Assembly (NCBI RefSeq): GCF_003086295.3
Contig: NC_092053.1
Location: 87,357,671 to 87,421,670 of the forward strand
Direction: 5' to 3'
DNA: 64,000 bases
Origin: Arachis hypogaea
Taxonomy: Eukaryota; Streptophyta; Magnoliopsida; Fabales; Fabaceae
Translations under genes and position numbers: made by a program
The notes under the pieces: generated by a model
What the model saw: the letters and a program-made list of their open reading frames with translations, nothing else
The model's database searches: none
What the model was told of the DNA's origin: nothing
Shown: piece by piece, positions 20,880 to 30,663 of the stretch
Numbering within the stretch: the first letter of the stretch is position 1
Layout: each line of letters starts with the position of its first letter

Positions 20880-22418
20880 TGATGCACAAAATTGTTACTC
20901 TCTTACAATTTCGCACACATGACCAGCAAGTGCACTGGGTCGTCCAAGTAATACCTTACGTGAGTAAGGGTCGAATCCCACGGAGATTGTTGGTTTGAAG
21001 CAATCTATGGTTATCTTGTAAATCTTAGTCAGGAAGTCAATTATGTTTATCAATTGAATTGTGAGTAAACAGTAGAGCATAAATTAAAAGTTACTTATTG
21101 TGCAGTAATGGAGAATATGTTGGAGTTTTGGAGATGCTTTGTCTTCTGAATCTCTGCTTTCCTCTGTCTTCTTGTTCACGCACGCACGTCCTCCTATGGC
21201 AAGCTGTGTGTTGGTGGATCACCGTTGTCAATGGCTACCTTCCATCCTTCCAGTGAAAACTACGCTCACGTGCTCTGTCACAGCACGGCTAATCACCGGT
21301 TGGTTCTCGATCCGGTTGGAATAGGATTTACTATCCTTTTGCATTTGTCACTAACGCCCAGCCTTCAGGAGTTTGAAGCTCGTCACAGTCATTCAATCCT
21401 TGAATCCTACTCGGAATACCACAGACAAGGTTTAGACTTTCCGGATTCTCATGAATGCTGCCATCAGTTCTAGCTTATACCACGGAGATTCTGATTAAGG
21501 AATCTAAGGGATACTCATTCAATCGTATATAGAATGGAGGTGGTTGTCAGGCACACGTTCATGATTTGAGGAAGGTGATGAGTGTCACAGCTCATCACCT
21601 CCATCACAGTTAAGCGCAAATGAACATCTTAGATAGGAACAAGCGTGTTTGAATGGAAAACAGAAATACTTGCATTAATTCATCGAGACACAGTAGAGCT
21701 CCTCACCCCCAACAATGGGGTTTAGAGACTCATGCCGTCAGAGAATACAAAGTTTAGATCTGAAAATGTCATGAGATACAAAATAAGTCTCTAAAAGTTG
21801 TTTAAATACTAAACTAGTAGCCTAGGGTTACAAAATATGAGTGGACTATGATGGATGATGTAGAGGTCCACTTCTGGGGCCCACTTGGTGTGTGCTGGGG
21901 CTGAGATTTGAGTGAGTCACGTGCAGAGGCCATTTGTGGAGTTGAACGCCAGTTTTTATGCCAGTTTGGGCGTTCAACTCCAGTTTTTGATCCTTTTCTG
22001 GCGCTGGACGCCAGAATTGGGCAGAGAACTGGCGTTGAACGCAAGTTTACGTCATCTATCCTTGTGCAAAGTATGGACTATTATATATTGCTGGAAGGCC
22101 CTGGATGTCTACTTTCCAATGCAATTGGAAGCATGCCATTTCGAGTTCTGTAGCTCCAGAAAATCCAATTTGAGTGCAGGGAGGTCAGAATCCATCAGCA
22201 TTAGCAGTCCTTTTTCAGCCTGAATCAGATTTTTGCTCAGCTCCTTCAATTTCAGCCAGAAAAATACCTGAAATTACAGAAAAACACACAACTCATAGTA
22301 AAGTCCAGAAATATAAATTTTTCCTAAAAACTACTAGAAATAGACTAAAAACTAACTAAAACATACTCTAAACTATATGAAATTATCCCCAAAAAGCGTA
22401 TAAAATATCCGCTCATCA
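20880..22418 (-). repeat. R6 3' LTR
   Basis: On the minus strand it runs from TGATGAGCGGATATTT to TTTTGTGCATCA. It contains a TATA-like TATTTAAA (minus strand, 21801-21808) and, upstream of it, GGCGTTGAACGCC-type palindromes at about 21945-22045. Its length equals that of the 5' LTR. Confidence 0.93.
21945..22045. repeat. Palindrome cluster in U3 of R6 3' LTR
   Basis: Several near or full copies of GGCGTTGAACGCC and halves (TTGAACGCCAG, GGCGTTCAACTCCAG, GGCGCTGGACGCCAG, GGCGTTGAACGC) occur within 100 bp, upstream of the TATA-like box in the sense of the element. Confidence 0.85.
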
Positions 22419-22455
22419 CAACACCAAACTTAAACTATTGCTTGTCCTCAAGCAA
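22419..22455 (-). promoter_or_regulatory. Conserved hairpin and AAGTTTGGTGTTG motif before the 3' LTR
   Basis: On the minus strand TTGCTTGAGGACAAGCAA (stem TTGCTTG/CAAGCAA) is followed by TTTAAGTTTGGTGTTG, which ends exactly at the LTR start TGATG. The same arrangement stands before the LTRs of R5 (37012-37048), R7 (39771-39807) and R8 (42250-42280). It occupies the place of a polypurine tract although it is only partly purine. Confidence 0.8.
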
Positions 22456-23492
22456 CTAGACAAATAAGTAGAAGACTAATAGGTTGAGAAGCAGTAATAT
22501 CTCAGAGTTTTTGATTGAAGCTCAGATTCTAATTAGATGAGCGGGACTAGTAGCTTTTTGCTTCTGAACAGTTTTGGCATCTCACTTTATCCATTGAAGC
22601 TCAGAGTGATTGGCATCTATAGGAACTCAGAATTCAGATAGTGTTATTGATTTTCTTAGTTCAGTGTGATGATTCTTGAACACAGCTTCTTTATGAGTCT
22701 TGGCCGTGGCCCTAAGCACTTTGTTTTCCAGTATTACTACCGGATACATAAATGCCACAGACACATAACTGGGTGAACCTTTTCAGATTGTGACTCAGCT
22801 TTGCTAAAGTCCCCAATTAGAGGTGTCCAGAGTTCTTAAGCACACTCTTCTTTTTGCTTTGGACCTTGACTTTAACCGCTCAGTCTCAAGTTTTCACTTG
22901 ACACCTGCATGCCACAAGCACATGGTTAGGGACAGCTTGGTTTAGCCACTTAGACCAGGATTTCAGTCCTTTAGGCCCTCCTATCCACTGATGCTCAAAG
23001 CCTTGGGATCCTTTTTAATTGCCCTTGCCTTTTGGTTTTAAGGGTTATTGGCTTTTCTGCTTGCTTTTTTTTTTTTTCTGCAAGCTTTGTTCTTTGCTGC
23101 TTTTTCTTGCTTCAAGAATCATTTTTTATGATTTTTCAGATTATCAATAACATGTCTCATGTTCATTATTCTTTCAAGAGCCAACATATTTAACAGTCTT
23201 AAACAACAAATTCAAAAGACATATGCACTGTTCAAGCATTCATTCAGAAGATAGAAAGCATTGCCACCACATTTAACCAATTAGAATTTGTTTTATTGAA
23301 ACTCGAAATTTTATTGCTTCTTATTCAAAAGATCTACTATTTTATTCATGTTTAATGATGATGAGAAAAATAAACTATAGCTTAATTGGAGATAAAATCA
23401 AAATAGATACTAATTACTACTATATGACTTCTAAGGTACTTTTATAAGGACACTGTCACAGAGTTAAGGCAGAAATTGGAAATTAACAACCT
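22419..23492 (-). other. R6 3' untranslated region
   Basis: This 1.07-kb stretch between the post-pol ORF and the 3' LTR has no supported ORF. It contains text shared with R8 42250-43390 (for example GGTGTCCAGAGTTCTTAAGC and TGCCACAGACACATAACTGG). Such conservation without coding capacity suggests it carries signals for the element. Confidence 0.8.
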
Positions 23493-24614
23493 TTATTCTG
23501 GGGGTATGGGGGTTCCTCTGATCCTTGGGAGGCTTGGTATCACAGAAGATTTTTGGCGCTTCAGTTCCCTTAAGTTACGTCCCTGCTCCTCTTGTTCTTT
23601 AAGCATATGGGTCAGCATTTGACTGTGTTCCTTTTGTTGTTTTATTATTTGCTCCATAGCTTCCTGTATCTTGGTGATAGATGTCTCAAGATATTCCCAA
23701 TATTCTGCTTGAGGAATCTCTGGGAGGAATTCCAGTGCTCTCTTCTTGATAAGATCCTCCTGTGCTTGTTGTCTCTCCATTGATGCTTTGGTGATTGACT
23801 TTTCAATTAGGATATATTTAGTTATTCCCATCTTGACTCCAGCATCCTTGCAGAGCAGAGAGATCACGCTTGGATAAGCCAACCTGGCTTCTTTTGAATT
23901 TTTGTTAGCAATCTTATAGAGCTCTGTTGAAATCAGCTGATGAACCTCCACTTCCTTTCCCATCATGATGCAATGAATCATCACTGCTCTTTTAACTGTG
24001 ACTTCAGAACGGTTGCTAGTGGGCAACAGAGAACGCCCAATGAAGTCCAGCCAACCTCTGGCAACTGGTTTGAGATCCTCTCTCTTGTGTTGATTTGGGA
24101 CGCCCTTTGTGTTGGTGGTCCACCTGGCTCCAGGGATACATATGTCCTCTAGGATCTTATCCAGGCCAATGTCTACTCTCATCATCCTCCTGTTGAAGGA
24201 GTCTGGATCATCCTTTAGCTGAGGTAGCTTTAATATCTCTCTGATCTTGTCAGGGGTGGTATGAACAATCTTTCCCCTGACCATGGTCCGAAATTCGTAG
24301 CAGGCTGTTCCAGATAGTCTTTGCTTGTCAGTCTGCCACATATTAGCATAGAACTCCTGGACCATGTTCCTTCCTACTTTCGTTTCAGGATTAGCTAGGA
24401 CTTCCCAGTTCCTGATTCGAATTTGCTCCTGGATCTCCGGATATTCGTCTTCTTTCAGATCGAATCTAACTTCCGGAATCACTGATCTCACACCCATTAC
24501 TTTAAGATAATGGTCTGAATGTTCTTTAGATAAGAACTTCCCTTGATTCCAAAGTGGTTTTGGAACGCTTTCTTTCTTGCCTCTTGGATTGGATTGTTTT
24601 CCTTTGGGAGCCAT
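23493..24614 (-). CDS. R6 post-pol ORF (plant transposon protein domain, env position)
   Basis: An intact ORF starts at MAPKGKQSNPRGKKE (ATG at 24614-24612; 373 codons). It belongs to the family usually annotated 'putative plant transposon protein domain', which occupies the env-like position after pol in Athila-type elements. Landmarks are KVGRNMVQEFYANMW, ARGWLDFIGRSLLPTSNRSE, AVMIHCIMMGKEVEVHQLIS, RLAYPSVISLLCKDAGV, then a C-terminal coiled coil rich in Q and E. R5 and R8 carry broken homologues. The open frame extends upstream to 24746 through a hydrophobic stretch (LLLSLSFLFLCL), but that extension runs through the conserved hairpin motif and I do not favour it. Molecular function is unknown. 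Confidence 0.8.
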   Translation of the reverse strand: MAPKGKQSNPRGKKESVPKPLWNQGKFLSKEHSDHYLKVMGVRSVIPEVRFDLKEDEYPEIQEQIRIRNWEVLANPETKVGRNMVQEFYANMWQTDKQRLSGTACYEFRTMVRGKIVHTTPDKIREILKLPQLKDDPDSFNRRMMRVDIGLDKILEDICIPGARWTTNTKGVPNQHKREDLKPVARGWLDFIGRSLLPTSNRSEVTVKRAVMIHCIMMGKEVEVHQLISTELYKIANKNSKEARLAYPSVISLLCKDAGVKMGITKYILIEKSITKASMERQQAQEDLIKKRALEFLPEIPQAEYWEYLETSITKIQEAMEQIIKQQKEHSQMLTHMLKEQEEQGRNLRELKRQKSSVIPSLPRIRGTPIPPE

Positions 24615-24634
24615 GATCTTAGTGATCTCGGAAA

Positions 24635-24675
24635 AACACACTAAACTTAGAAGTTTGCTTGTCCTCAAGCAAAGG
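24635..24675 (-). promoter_or_regulatory. Second copy of the hairpin/AAGTTT motif, at the post-pol ORF start
   Basis: The minus strand reads TTTGCTTGAGGACAAGCAAA followed closely by TAAGTTTAGTGTG: the same hairpin plus AAGTTTGGTGT word that stands before the 3' LTR. R8 has the equivalent at 44560-44596 (ACACCAAACTTAG plus TTGTCCTCAAGCAA in the plus view). Confidence 0.75.
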
Positions 24676-24744
24676 AAAAGAAAGGAGAGGGATAGAAGGA
24701 GATCGAGGTGCACTTGTTGATGGAGGAGGGGGGAGGCCGAACCC

Positions 24745-24754
24745 AATTATAAAG
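24745..24754 (-). promoter_or_regulatory. TATA-like box upstream of the R6 post-pol ORF
   Basis: The minus strand reads CTTTATAATT, 131 bp upstream of the ATG. R5 has CTATATAAG 184 bp before its ORF (34236-34244), and R8 has TTTTAAATT at 44667-44676. Promoter activity is inference. Confidence 0.5.
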
Positions 24755-25138
24755 GGGTAGGGGGTGGGTTTTCGAAAGATTGGAAAAGATAAGATAGAAA
24801 GATTGAGTTGAAAAAGATAAGATAGAAGATATAGTGTAATTTTGAAAAGATAGGATAGATTTTTGAAAAAGATAAATTTGGATTTTGAAAAAGATAATAT
24901 GAAGATTTGAAAAAGATATGGATTAGTTGAAAAGATTTTTGAGTGAAAAAGATAGATTTGTTTCAGAAAAGATTTTGAAAAGAGTTGGATTGAATTTGGA
25001 AAGATGGATTTTTAGAAATTAAGGATTTTAGAAATCAGGGTTCTTGATATGTTCATGTAAAAATCATGCATTGAAGCATAGAATTATAAATTAGAATGGA
25101 AATACGTGTGGGATAAATGGATTTGGCTCCTCCCTGGC

Positions 25139-25364
25139 TTCCTGGCGTTTGAACGCCCAAACACTGCTTGTTTTGGGCGTTCAACGCCCAAATGCTGATC
25201 TCCTGGGCGTTCAGCGCCCAATTGCTGCCATTCCCGGCGTTCAACGCCCAGTGGGTGGCCATTTCTGGCGTTGAACGCCCAATTGCTGCCATTACTGGCG
25301 TTCAGCGCCCAGTGGATGCCCATTTTGGGCGCTGAACGCCCAAAATGCCCCGTTACTGGCGTTT
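25139..25364. repeat. GGCGTTNAACGCC palindrome array in R6 spacer
   Basis: Seven full palindromes with centres TTCAAC, TTGAAC or TTCAGC are spaced about 32 bp apart, with linkers such as CAAATGCTGATCTCCT. The same centre type (C or G in the middle) is found in the R6 LTR and in the gag-protease linker, but not in R8. Confidence 0.9.
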
Positions 25365-25527
25365 TCTTGCCATTGAGCTCTCTATCTCTGTTTTGTGTGC
25401 AAATTCCTTCTGTAACCCTGTAAACTTATGCAATTGATCCTTTACCTTAGTGTCAGTAAACTTTATATAAACAAATAAAAAAAGAAAAAAATAGGGCAAA
25501 ATGCTTAGAGGATTAATACCCCATGGC

Positions 25528-25566
25528 TGGGTTGCCTCCCAGAAAGCGCTTCTTTATTGTCTTTAG
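25528..25566 (-). promoter_or_regulatory. Conserved motif just after the pol stop (R6)
   Basis: The minus strand reads AAAGAAGCGCTTTCTGGG then AGGCAACCCA, starting about 20 bp after the pol stop. The same motif follows the pol tail in R5 (33581-33612) and R8 (45631-45669). As I recall, a GGGAGGCAACCCA word at this place is widespread in Athila/Calypso-type elements; its role is not known to me. Confidence 0.7.
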
Positions 25567-25584
25567 CTGGACCTTGCTGAGCTT

Positions 25585-28041
25585 TTAATCTAGCATCAGC
25601 CTTGAGCATTCTTGCTCAATGTTGCCTTCAAGATAATGCTTGATTCTTTGTCCATTGACAATGAACTTCTTATCAGAATCAATATCTTGAAGTTCCACGT
25701 AACCATATGGTGACACACTTGTAATCACGTATGGTCCCCTCCACCGGGATTTCAGTTTCCCAGGGAATAGCCTGAGTCTAGAGTTAAACAACAGGACCTT
25801 CTGTCCTGGTTCAAAGATTCTAGATGACAGCTTTCTGTCATGCCATTTTTTTTATTTTTCTTTATAAAGCTTGGCATTTTCGAAAGCTGTGAATCTGAAT
25901 TCCTCTAGCTCATTTAGCTGGAGCAATCGTTTTTCTCCTGCTAATTTGGCATCTAAGTTTAGGAATCTGGTTGCCCAGTAGGCCTTATGTTCCAGTTCCA
26001 CGGGCAAGTGGCATTCCTTACCATACACGACTTGGTATGGAGAGGTCCCTATAGGGGTCTTGAATGCTGTTCTGTAAGCCCACAGAGCATCATCCAAGCT
26101 CCTTGCCCAATCCTTTCTACGGGTATTTACTGTCCATTCCAGGATTCTCTTTAATTCTCTGTTAGAGACTTCAGCTTGCCCATTGGTTTGTGGATGATAT
26201 GGAGTGGCCACTTTGTGGCGAATTCCATACCGAACCATGGCAGAGTAAAGCTGTTTATTGCAGAAGTGAGTGCCCCCATCACTGATTAACACTCTAGGGA
26301 CACCAAACCTGCTAAAGATATATTTCTGGAGGAACTTCAGCACTGTTTTAGTATCATTGGTGGGTGTGGCAATAGCCTCAACCCATTTTGATACATAATC
26401 CACTGCCACCAGAATATAAGTGTTTGAGTATGATGGTGGGAAAGGTCCCATGAAGTCAATTCCCCATACATCAAACAACTCTATTTCCAAGATCCCTTGT
26501 TGAGGCATGGCGTAACCATGAGGCAGGTTACCAGCTCTTTGGCAACTGTCACAATTACGTACAAACTCTCGGGAATCTTTATAGAGTGTGGGCCAATAGA
26601 AGCCACATTGGAGGACCTTGGTGGCTGTTCGCTCACCTCCGAAATGGCCTCCATATTGAGATCCGTGGCAATGCCATAGGATTCTCTGTGCTTCCTCTCT
26701 GGGGACACACCTACGGATAATTCCGTCTGCACATCTCTTAAAGAGATAGGGTTCATCCCACAAGTAGTACTTTGCATCAGTAACTAATTTCTTCTTTTGT
26801 ATTCTATTGTACTCCTTGGATATGAACCTTGCAGCTTTATAGTTTGCAATATCGGCAAACCATGGTGCTTCCTGAATGGCAAATAGATGCTCATCAGGGA
26901 ACGTCTCAGAGATCTCAAGAAAGGGGAGGGACGTCCCTTCCACTGGCTCTATCCGGGACAGATGATCAGCCACTTGGTTCTCTATCCCTTTTCTGTCTCT
27001 TATTTCTATATCAAACTCTTGCAGAAGCAATACCCATCTGATGAGCCTGGGTTTTGAATCCTGCTTTGTGAGTAGATATTTAAGAGCAGCATGGTCAGTA
27101 TACACAATCACTTTTGATCCTACTAAGTATGATCTGAACTTGTCAATGGCGTAAACCACTGCAAGTAGTTCTTTTTCTGTGGTTGTGTAATTTTTCTGGG
27201 CATCATTTAGAACGCGACTGGCATAATAAATGACATGCAGAAGCTTGTCATGCCTCTGTCCCAATACTGCACCAATGGCATGATCACTGGCATCACACAT
27301 TAACTCAAATGGCAATGTCCAGTCTGGTGCAAAAATGACTGGTGCTGTGACCAGCTTAGCTTTCAGCGTTTCAAACACCTGCAGGCATGCTGTGTCAAAC
27401 ACAAATGGCGTGTCAGCAGCTAGCAGATTGCTTAGAGGTTTTGCGATTTTTGAAATATCCTTTATAAACCTCCTATAGAATCCTGCATGCCCCAGAAAGC
27501 TTCTGATTGCCTTAACATTGGCAGGTGGTGGTAATTTTTCAATTACCTCTATTTTTGCTTGATCCACCTCTATTCCCTTGTTTGAGATTTTATGCCCAAG
27601 AACAATTCCTTCAGTCACCATGAAGTGACACTTTTCCCAGTTTAAAACTAGGTTGGTTTCTTGGCATCTTTTCAGAACAAGTTTCAGGTGATCAAGACAG
27701 GAGCTGAATGAGTCTCCATATACTGAGAAGTCATCCATGAAGACTTCCAAAAATTTTTCCACCATGTCAGAGAAAATAGAGAGCATGCATCTCTGGAAGG
27801 TTGCAGGCGCATTACATAGCCCAAATGGCATCCTTCTATAAGCAAACACTCCTGATGGACATGTGAATGCTGTTTTCTCTTGATCCTGGGGATCCACTGC
27901 AATCTGGTTATAGCCTGAATAGCCATCCAAAAAGCAGTAATAATCATGACCTGCTAGTCTCTCTAGCATCTGGTCTATGAATGGTAAAGGAAAATGATCC
28001 TTTCTGGTGGCTGTATTGAGCCTTCTGTAGTCAATACACAT
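25585..28041 (-). pseudogene. R6 reverse transcriptase, RNase H and integrase
   Basis: A single open stretch of 729 residues runs to a TAA at 25852-25854 and resumes in frame to 25585. [11 protein letters not shown] (13-21), YSGYNQI (41-47), [13 protein letters not shown] (71-83), catalytic FMDD (101-104). RNase H acidic residues: D250, E291, D316, D359. Integrase: zinc-binding H457/H466-C497/C500 region, then D529 (WGIDF), D588 (SDGGTHF) and E624 (NGQAE). The C-terminal tail [15 protein letters not shown] lies after the stop. All catalytic residues are intact. The N-terminal fingers of RT are in another frame (shift near 28076). Confidence 0.9.
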
Positions 28042-29195
28042 GCGCCACCCTGTAACTGTTCTTGTAGGAACCGGTTCATTTTTTCATTATGAATCACTGT
28101 CGTGCCTCCCTTTTTTGGGACGACTTGAACAGGGCTCACCCAGGGGCTATCAGAAATGGGATAAATAATCCCAGCCTCTAGTAATTTGGTGACCTCTTTC
28201 TGCACCACTTCCTTCATGGCTGGATTTAGCCGCCTCTGTGGTTGAACCACTGGTTTGGCATTATCCTCCAATAGGATTTTGTGCATGCATCTAGCTAGGC
28301 TTATGCCCTTAAGGTCACCTATGGACCACCCAAGAGCTGTCTTGTGTGTCCTTAGCACTTGAATAAGTGCTTCCTCTTCCTGTGAATTTAAAGCAGAGCT
28401 TATGATCACTGGAAAGGTGTCACCTTCTCCTAGAAATGCATATTTCAAGGATGGTGGCAGTGGCTTGAGCTCTGGTTTAGGAGGTTTTTCCTCTTTCAGA
28501 AGAAAGTTCAGAGGCTCTTTCATGTCCCCTGAATCCTCCAAATCGGGCTGAACATCTTTAAAGATGTCTTCCAACTCTGATTCGAGACTCTCAGCCATGT
28601 TGATCTCTTCTACCAAAGAGTCAATAAGGTCAACTTTCATGCAGTCTGTTGATGTGTCTGGATGCTGCATGGCTTTGACAGCGTTCAACTTGAACTCGTC
28701 ATTGTTGACTCTCAGGGTTATTTCCCCTTGTTGGACGTCAATGAGGGATCGTCCAGTTGCTAGGAAGGGTCTTCCTAGAATGAGAGTAGCACTCTTGTGC
28801 TCCTCCATTTCCAGCACAACAAAGTCAGTGGGAAAGGCGAATGGCCAAACTCTGACAATCATGTCCTCAATCACGCCTGATGGGTATTTAGTGGAACCAT
28901 CAGCAAGTTGGAGACATATCCGGGTTGGTTTAACTTCTTCAGTTAAGCCAAGCTTTTTGATAGTGGATGCAGGTATCAGGTTGATGCTTGCCCCAAGATC
29001 GCATAAAGCTGTCTTGGTGCAATCACCTTCTAATATGCATGGTATCAGAAAACTCCCAGGATCTTTAAGCTTTTCAGGAAAGCTTTTCAGAATGACTGCA
29101 CTGCATTCTTCAGTGAGGAGAACTCTTTCTGTTTCTCTCCACTCCTTTTTATGACTCAAGATCTCTTTCATGAACTTGGCATAAGAAGGTATTTA
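27975..29195 (-). pseudogene. R6 protease and RT N-terminus
   Basis: The 398-residue frame begins after a TAA at 29193-29195 (ALE-stop-IPSYAK, where a Gln is expected) and holds the aspartic protease (ECSAVILKSFPEKLKDPGSF, active-site region CDLGASINLIP, LGRPFLATGRS). It continues through a Glu-rich linker into the start of RT (EAGIIYPISDSPWVSPVQVV). A base lost in the homopolymer at about 28076 (NEK-region, six A where R8 has AAAAGAA) shifts the frame and ends it in junk at 27975. Confidence 0.85.
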
Positions 29196-29714
29196 CTCAA
29201 GTGCCTCTGCAAATGGAATCTTTATTTCAAGAGTCCTTAGATAATCTGCAAAGCGAGCAAATTGCTTATCCTGCTCCTCTTTCCGGAGTTTTTGAGGATA
29301 AGGTATCTTGGCTTTATATTCCTCAACCTTAGTGGTTAAAGAAGCCTTTTTAGAGGGGTTGTTGTCAGCACTTGTGTGTGTCTGATCCCTCACTGGCAAT
29401 TGAATGCCAGAGTCAGAAGCTGGAGTGACGTTAGATGCCAGCTCACTGTCTGTTCCTGGCGCCTGAACGCCAGAAATGTGCCCCTGTTGGGCGTTCAACG
29501 CTGGATTCTGCCCCATTTGGGCGTTCAACGCCAGATTCTTGCCCATTTCTGGCGTTGAACGCCAATCCTGCCTTGTTTCTGGCGCTGAACACCAGTTTTG
29601 GGCATGGTCTGGGCGTTCAGCGCCAGCCTTCCACCCATTTTCTGGCGTTTTAGTGCCAGAATTATTTTTCCCTGGGCTTACTATCCTCAGGGGAATCTTT
29701 GGTGGGTTGCTCAT
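29193..29714 (-). pseudogene. R6 gag-protease linker, made of translated palindromes
   Basis: This part of gag-pol is in the protease frame. It contains seven palindromes of the GGCGTTNAACGCC type (29458-29650), translated as repeated words (NAQ, NWCSAPE, DWRSTPEM, LALNAQMG). It ends with the conserved IPYPQKLRKEEQDKQFARF segment that precedes the protease. The frame overlaps the end of the gag ORF (to 29662) in a different phase, so a shift separates gag from protease; in R9 the two are in one frame. Confidence 0.8.
29458..29650. repeat. GGCGTTNAACGCC palindrome array inside R6 gag-pol
   Basis: Copies include GGCGCCTGAACGCC, GGCGTTCAACGCTGG, GGCGTTCAACGCC, GGCGTTGAACGCC, GGCGCTGAACACC, GGCGTTCAGCGCC and GGCGTTTTAGTGCC. 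Spacing is about 30 bp, the same as in the spacer array at 25139-25364. Confidence 0.9.
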
Positions 29715-30663
29715 TTCTTGAATTTTTGATGCCTTGAGGTGGGGTATTTAATGTTTTCCCACTTCTTAATTGAACTGCTTGGCATTCTTCTGCTATTTGC
29801 TTTGATAGCTGCTGCTTTGTTTGCTTAAACTGTTCGTCCATATGTATATTAGCTATCCTTGTCTCCTGTAACCTGTCTTTGAATTCAGCTAGCTGCTTTG
29901 TTAGAAAATCTAATTGCTGATTGAATTCAGCAGCTTGTTTTACAGTACTGAATTCAGCAGTTACTGTTTTAACCTCTTCATTCATGGAAGGGTTGCTACT
30001 GAGATACAGATGCTGATTCCTGGCAACTGTATCAATGAGCTCTTGAGCCTCTTCGATTGTCTTTCTCATATGGATAGATCCACCAGCTGAGTAATCTAAA
30101 GACATCTGAGCTCCTTCTGCAAGCCCATAGTAGAAGATGTCTAACTGAACCCACTCTGAAAACATTTCAGAGGGGCATTTTCGTAGCATCTCTCTGTATC
30201 TCTCCCAGGCATCATAAAGAGATTCATTATCTCCTTGTTTAAAGCCTTGGATGTCCAGCCTTAGCTGTGTCATCCTTTTTGGAGGGAAATATTGATTCAG
30301 GAATTTTTCTGTCAGCTGTTTCCATGTTCTTATGCTGGCCTTAGGTTGGTTATTTAACCACCTCTTGGCTTGATCTTTTACAGCAAATGGAAACAGTAAT
30401 AGTCTGTAGACATCCTGATCTATTTCCTTATCATGTACTGTGTCAGCAATTTGTAAAAATTGTGCCAGAAACTCTGTAGGTTCTTCCTGTGGAAGACCGG
30501 AATACTGGCAACTTTGCTGCACCATGATAATGAGCTGAGGATTCAACTCAAAGCTACTGACTCCAATGGAGGGTATGCAGATGCTACTCCCATATGAAGC
30601 AGTAGAGGGGTTAGAATATGACCCCAGAGTCCTCCTGGACTGTTCATTTCCACTTATGTCCAT
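29662..30663 (-). pseudogene. R6 gag
   Basis: A 333-residue frame starts MDISGNEQSRRTLGSY. The retrotransposon gag domain covers about residues 40-200: EEPTEFLAQFLQIAD, AKRWLNNQPKASIRTW, LTEKFLNQYFPPKR, ESLYDAWERYREMLRKCP, EWVQLDIFYYGL. Behind it come a coiled-coil region (QLDFLTKQLAEFKDRLQ) and a basic tail (CQAVQLRSGKTL). No CCHC zinc knuckle is visible, as is common in Athila gag. The frame itself is intact but ends in the wrong phase relative to the protease. Confidence 0.85.

Larger units (their letters stand above)
24755..25584 (-). other. R6 spacer between pol and post-pol ORF
   Basis: The region is non-coding. Next to the TATA-like box it has about 250 bp of GAAAAAGATA-type repeats (pyrimidine-rich on the sense strand). 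A palindrome array at 25139-25364 follows, and then a conserved motif (25528-25566) at the pol stop. The corresponding R8 spacer (44677-45687) has the same order of parts. Confidence 0.75.
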
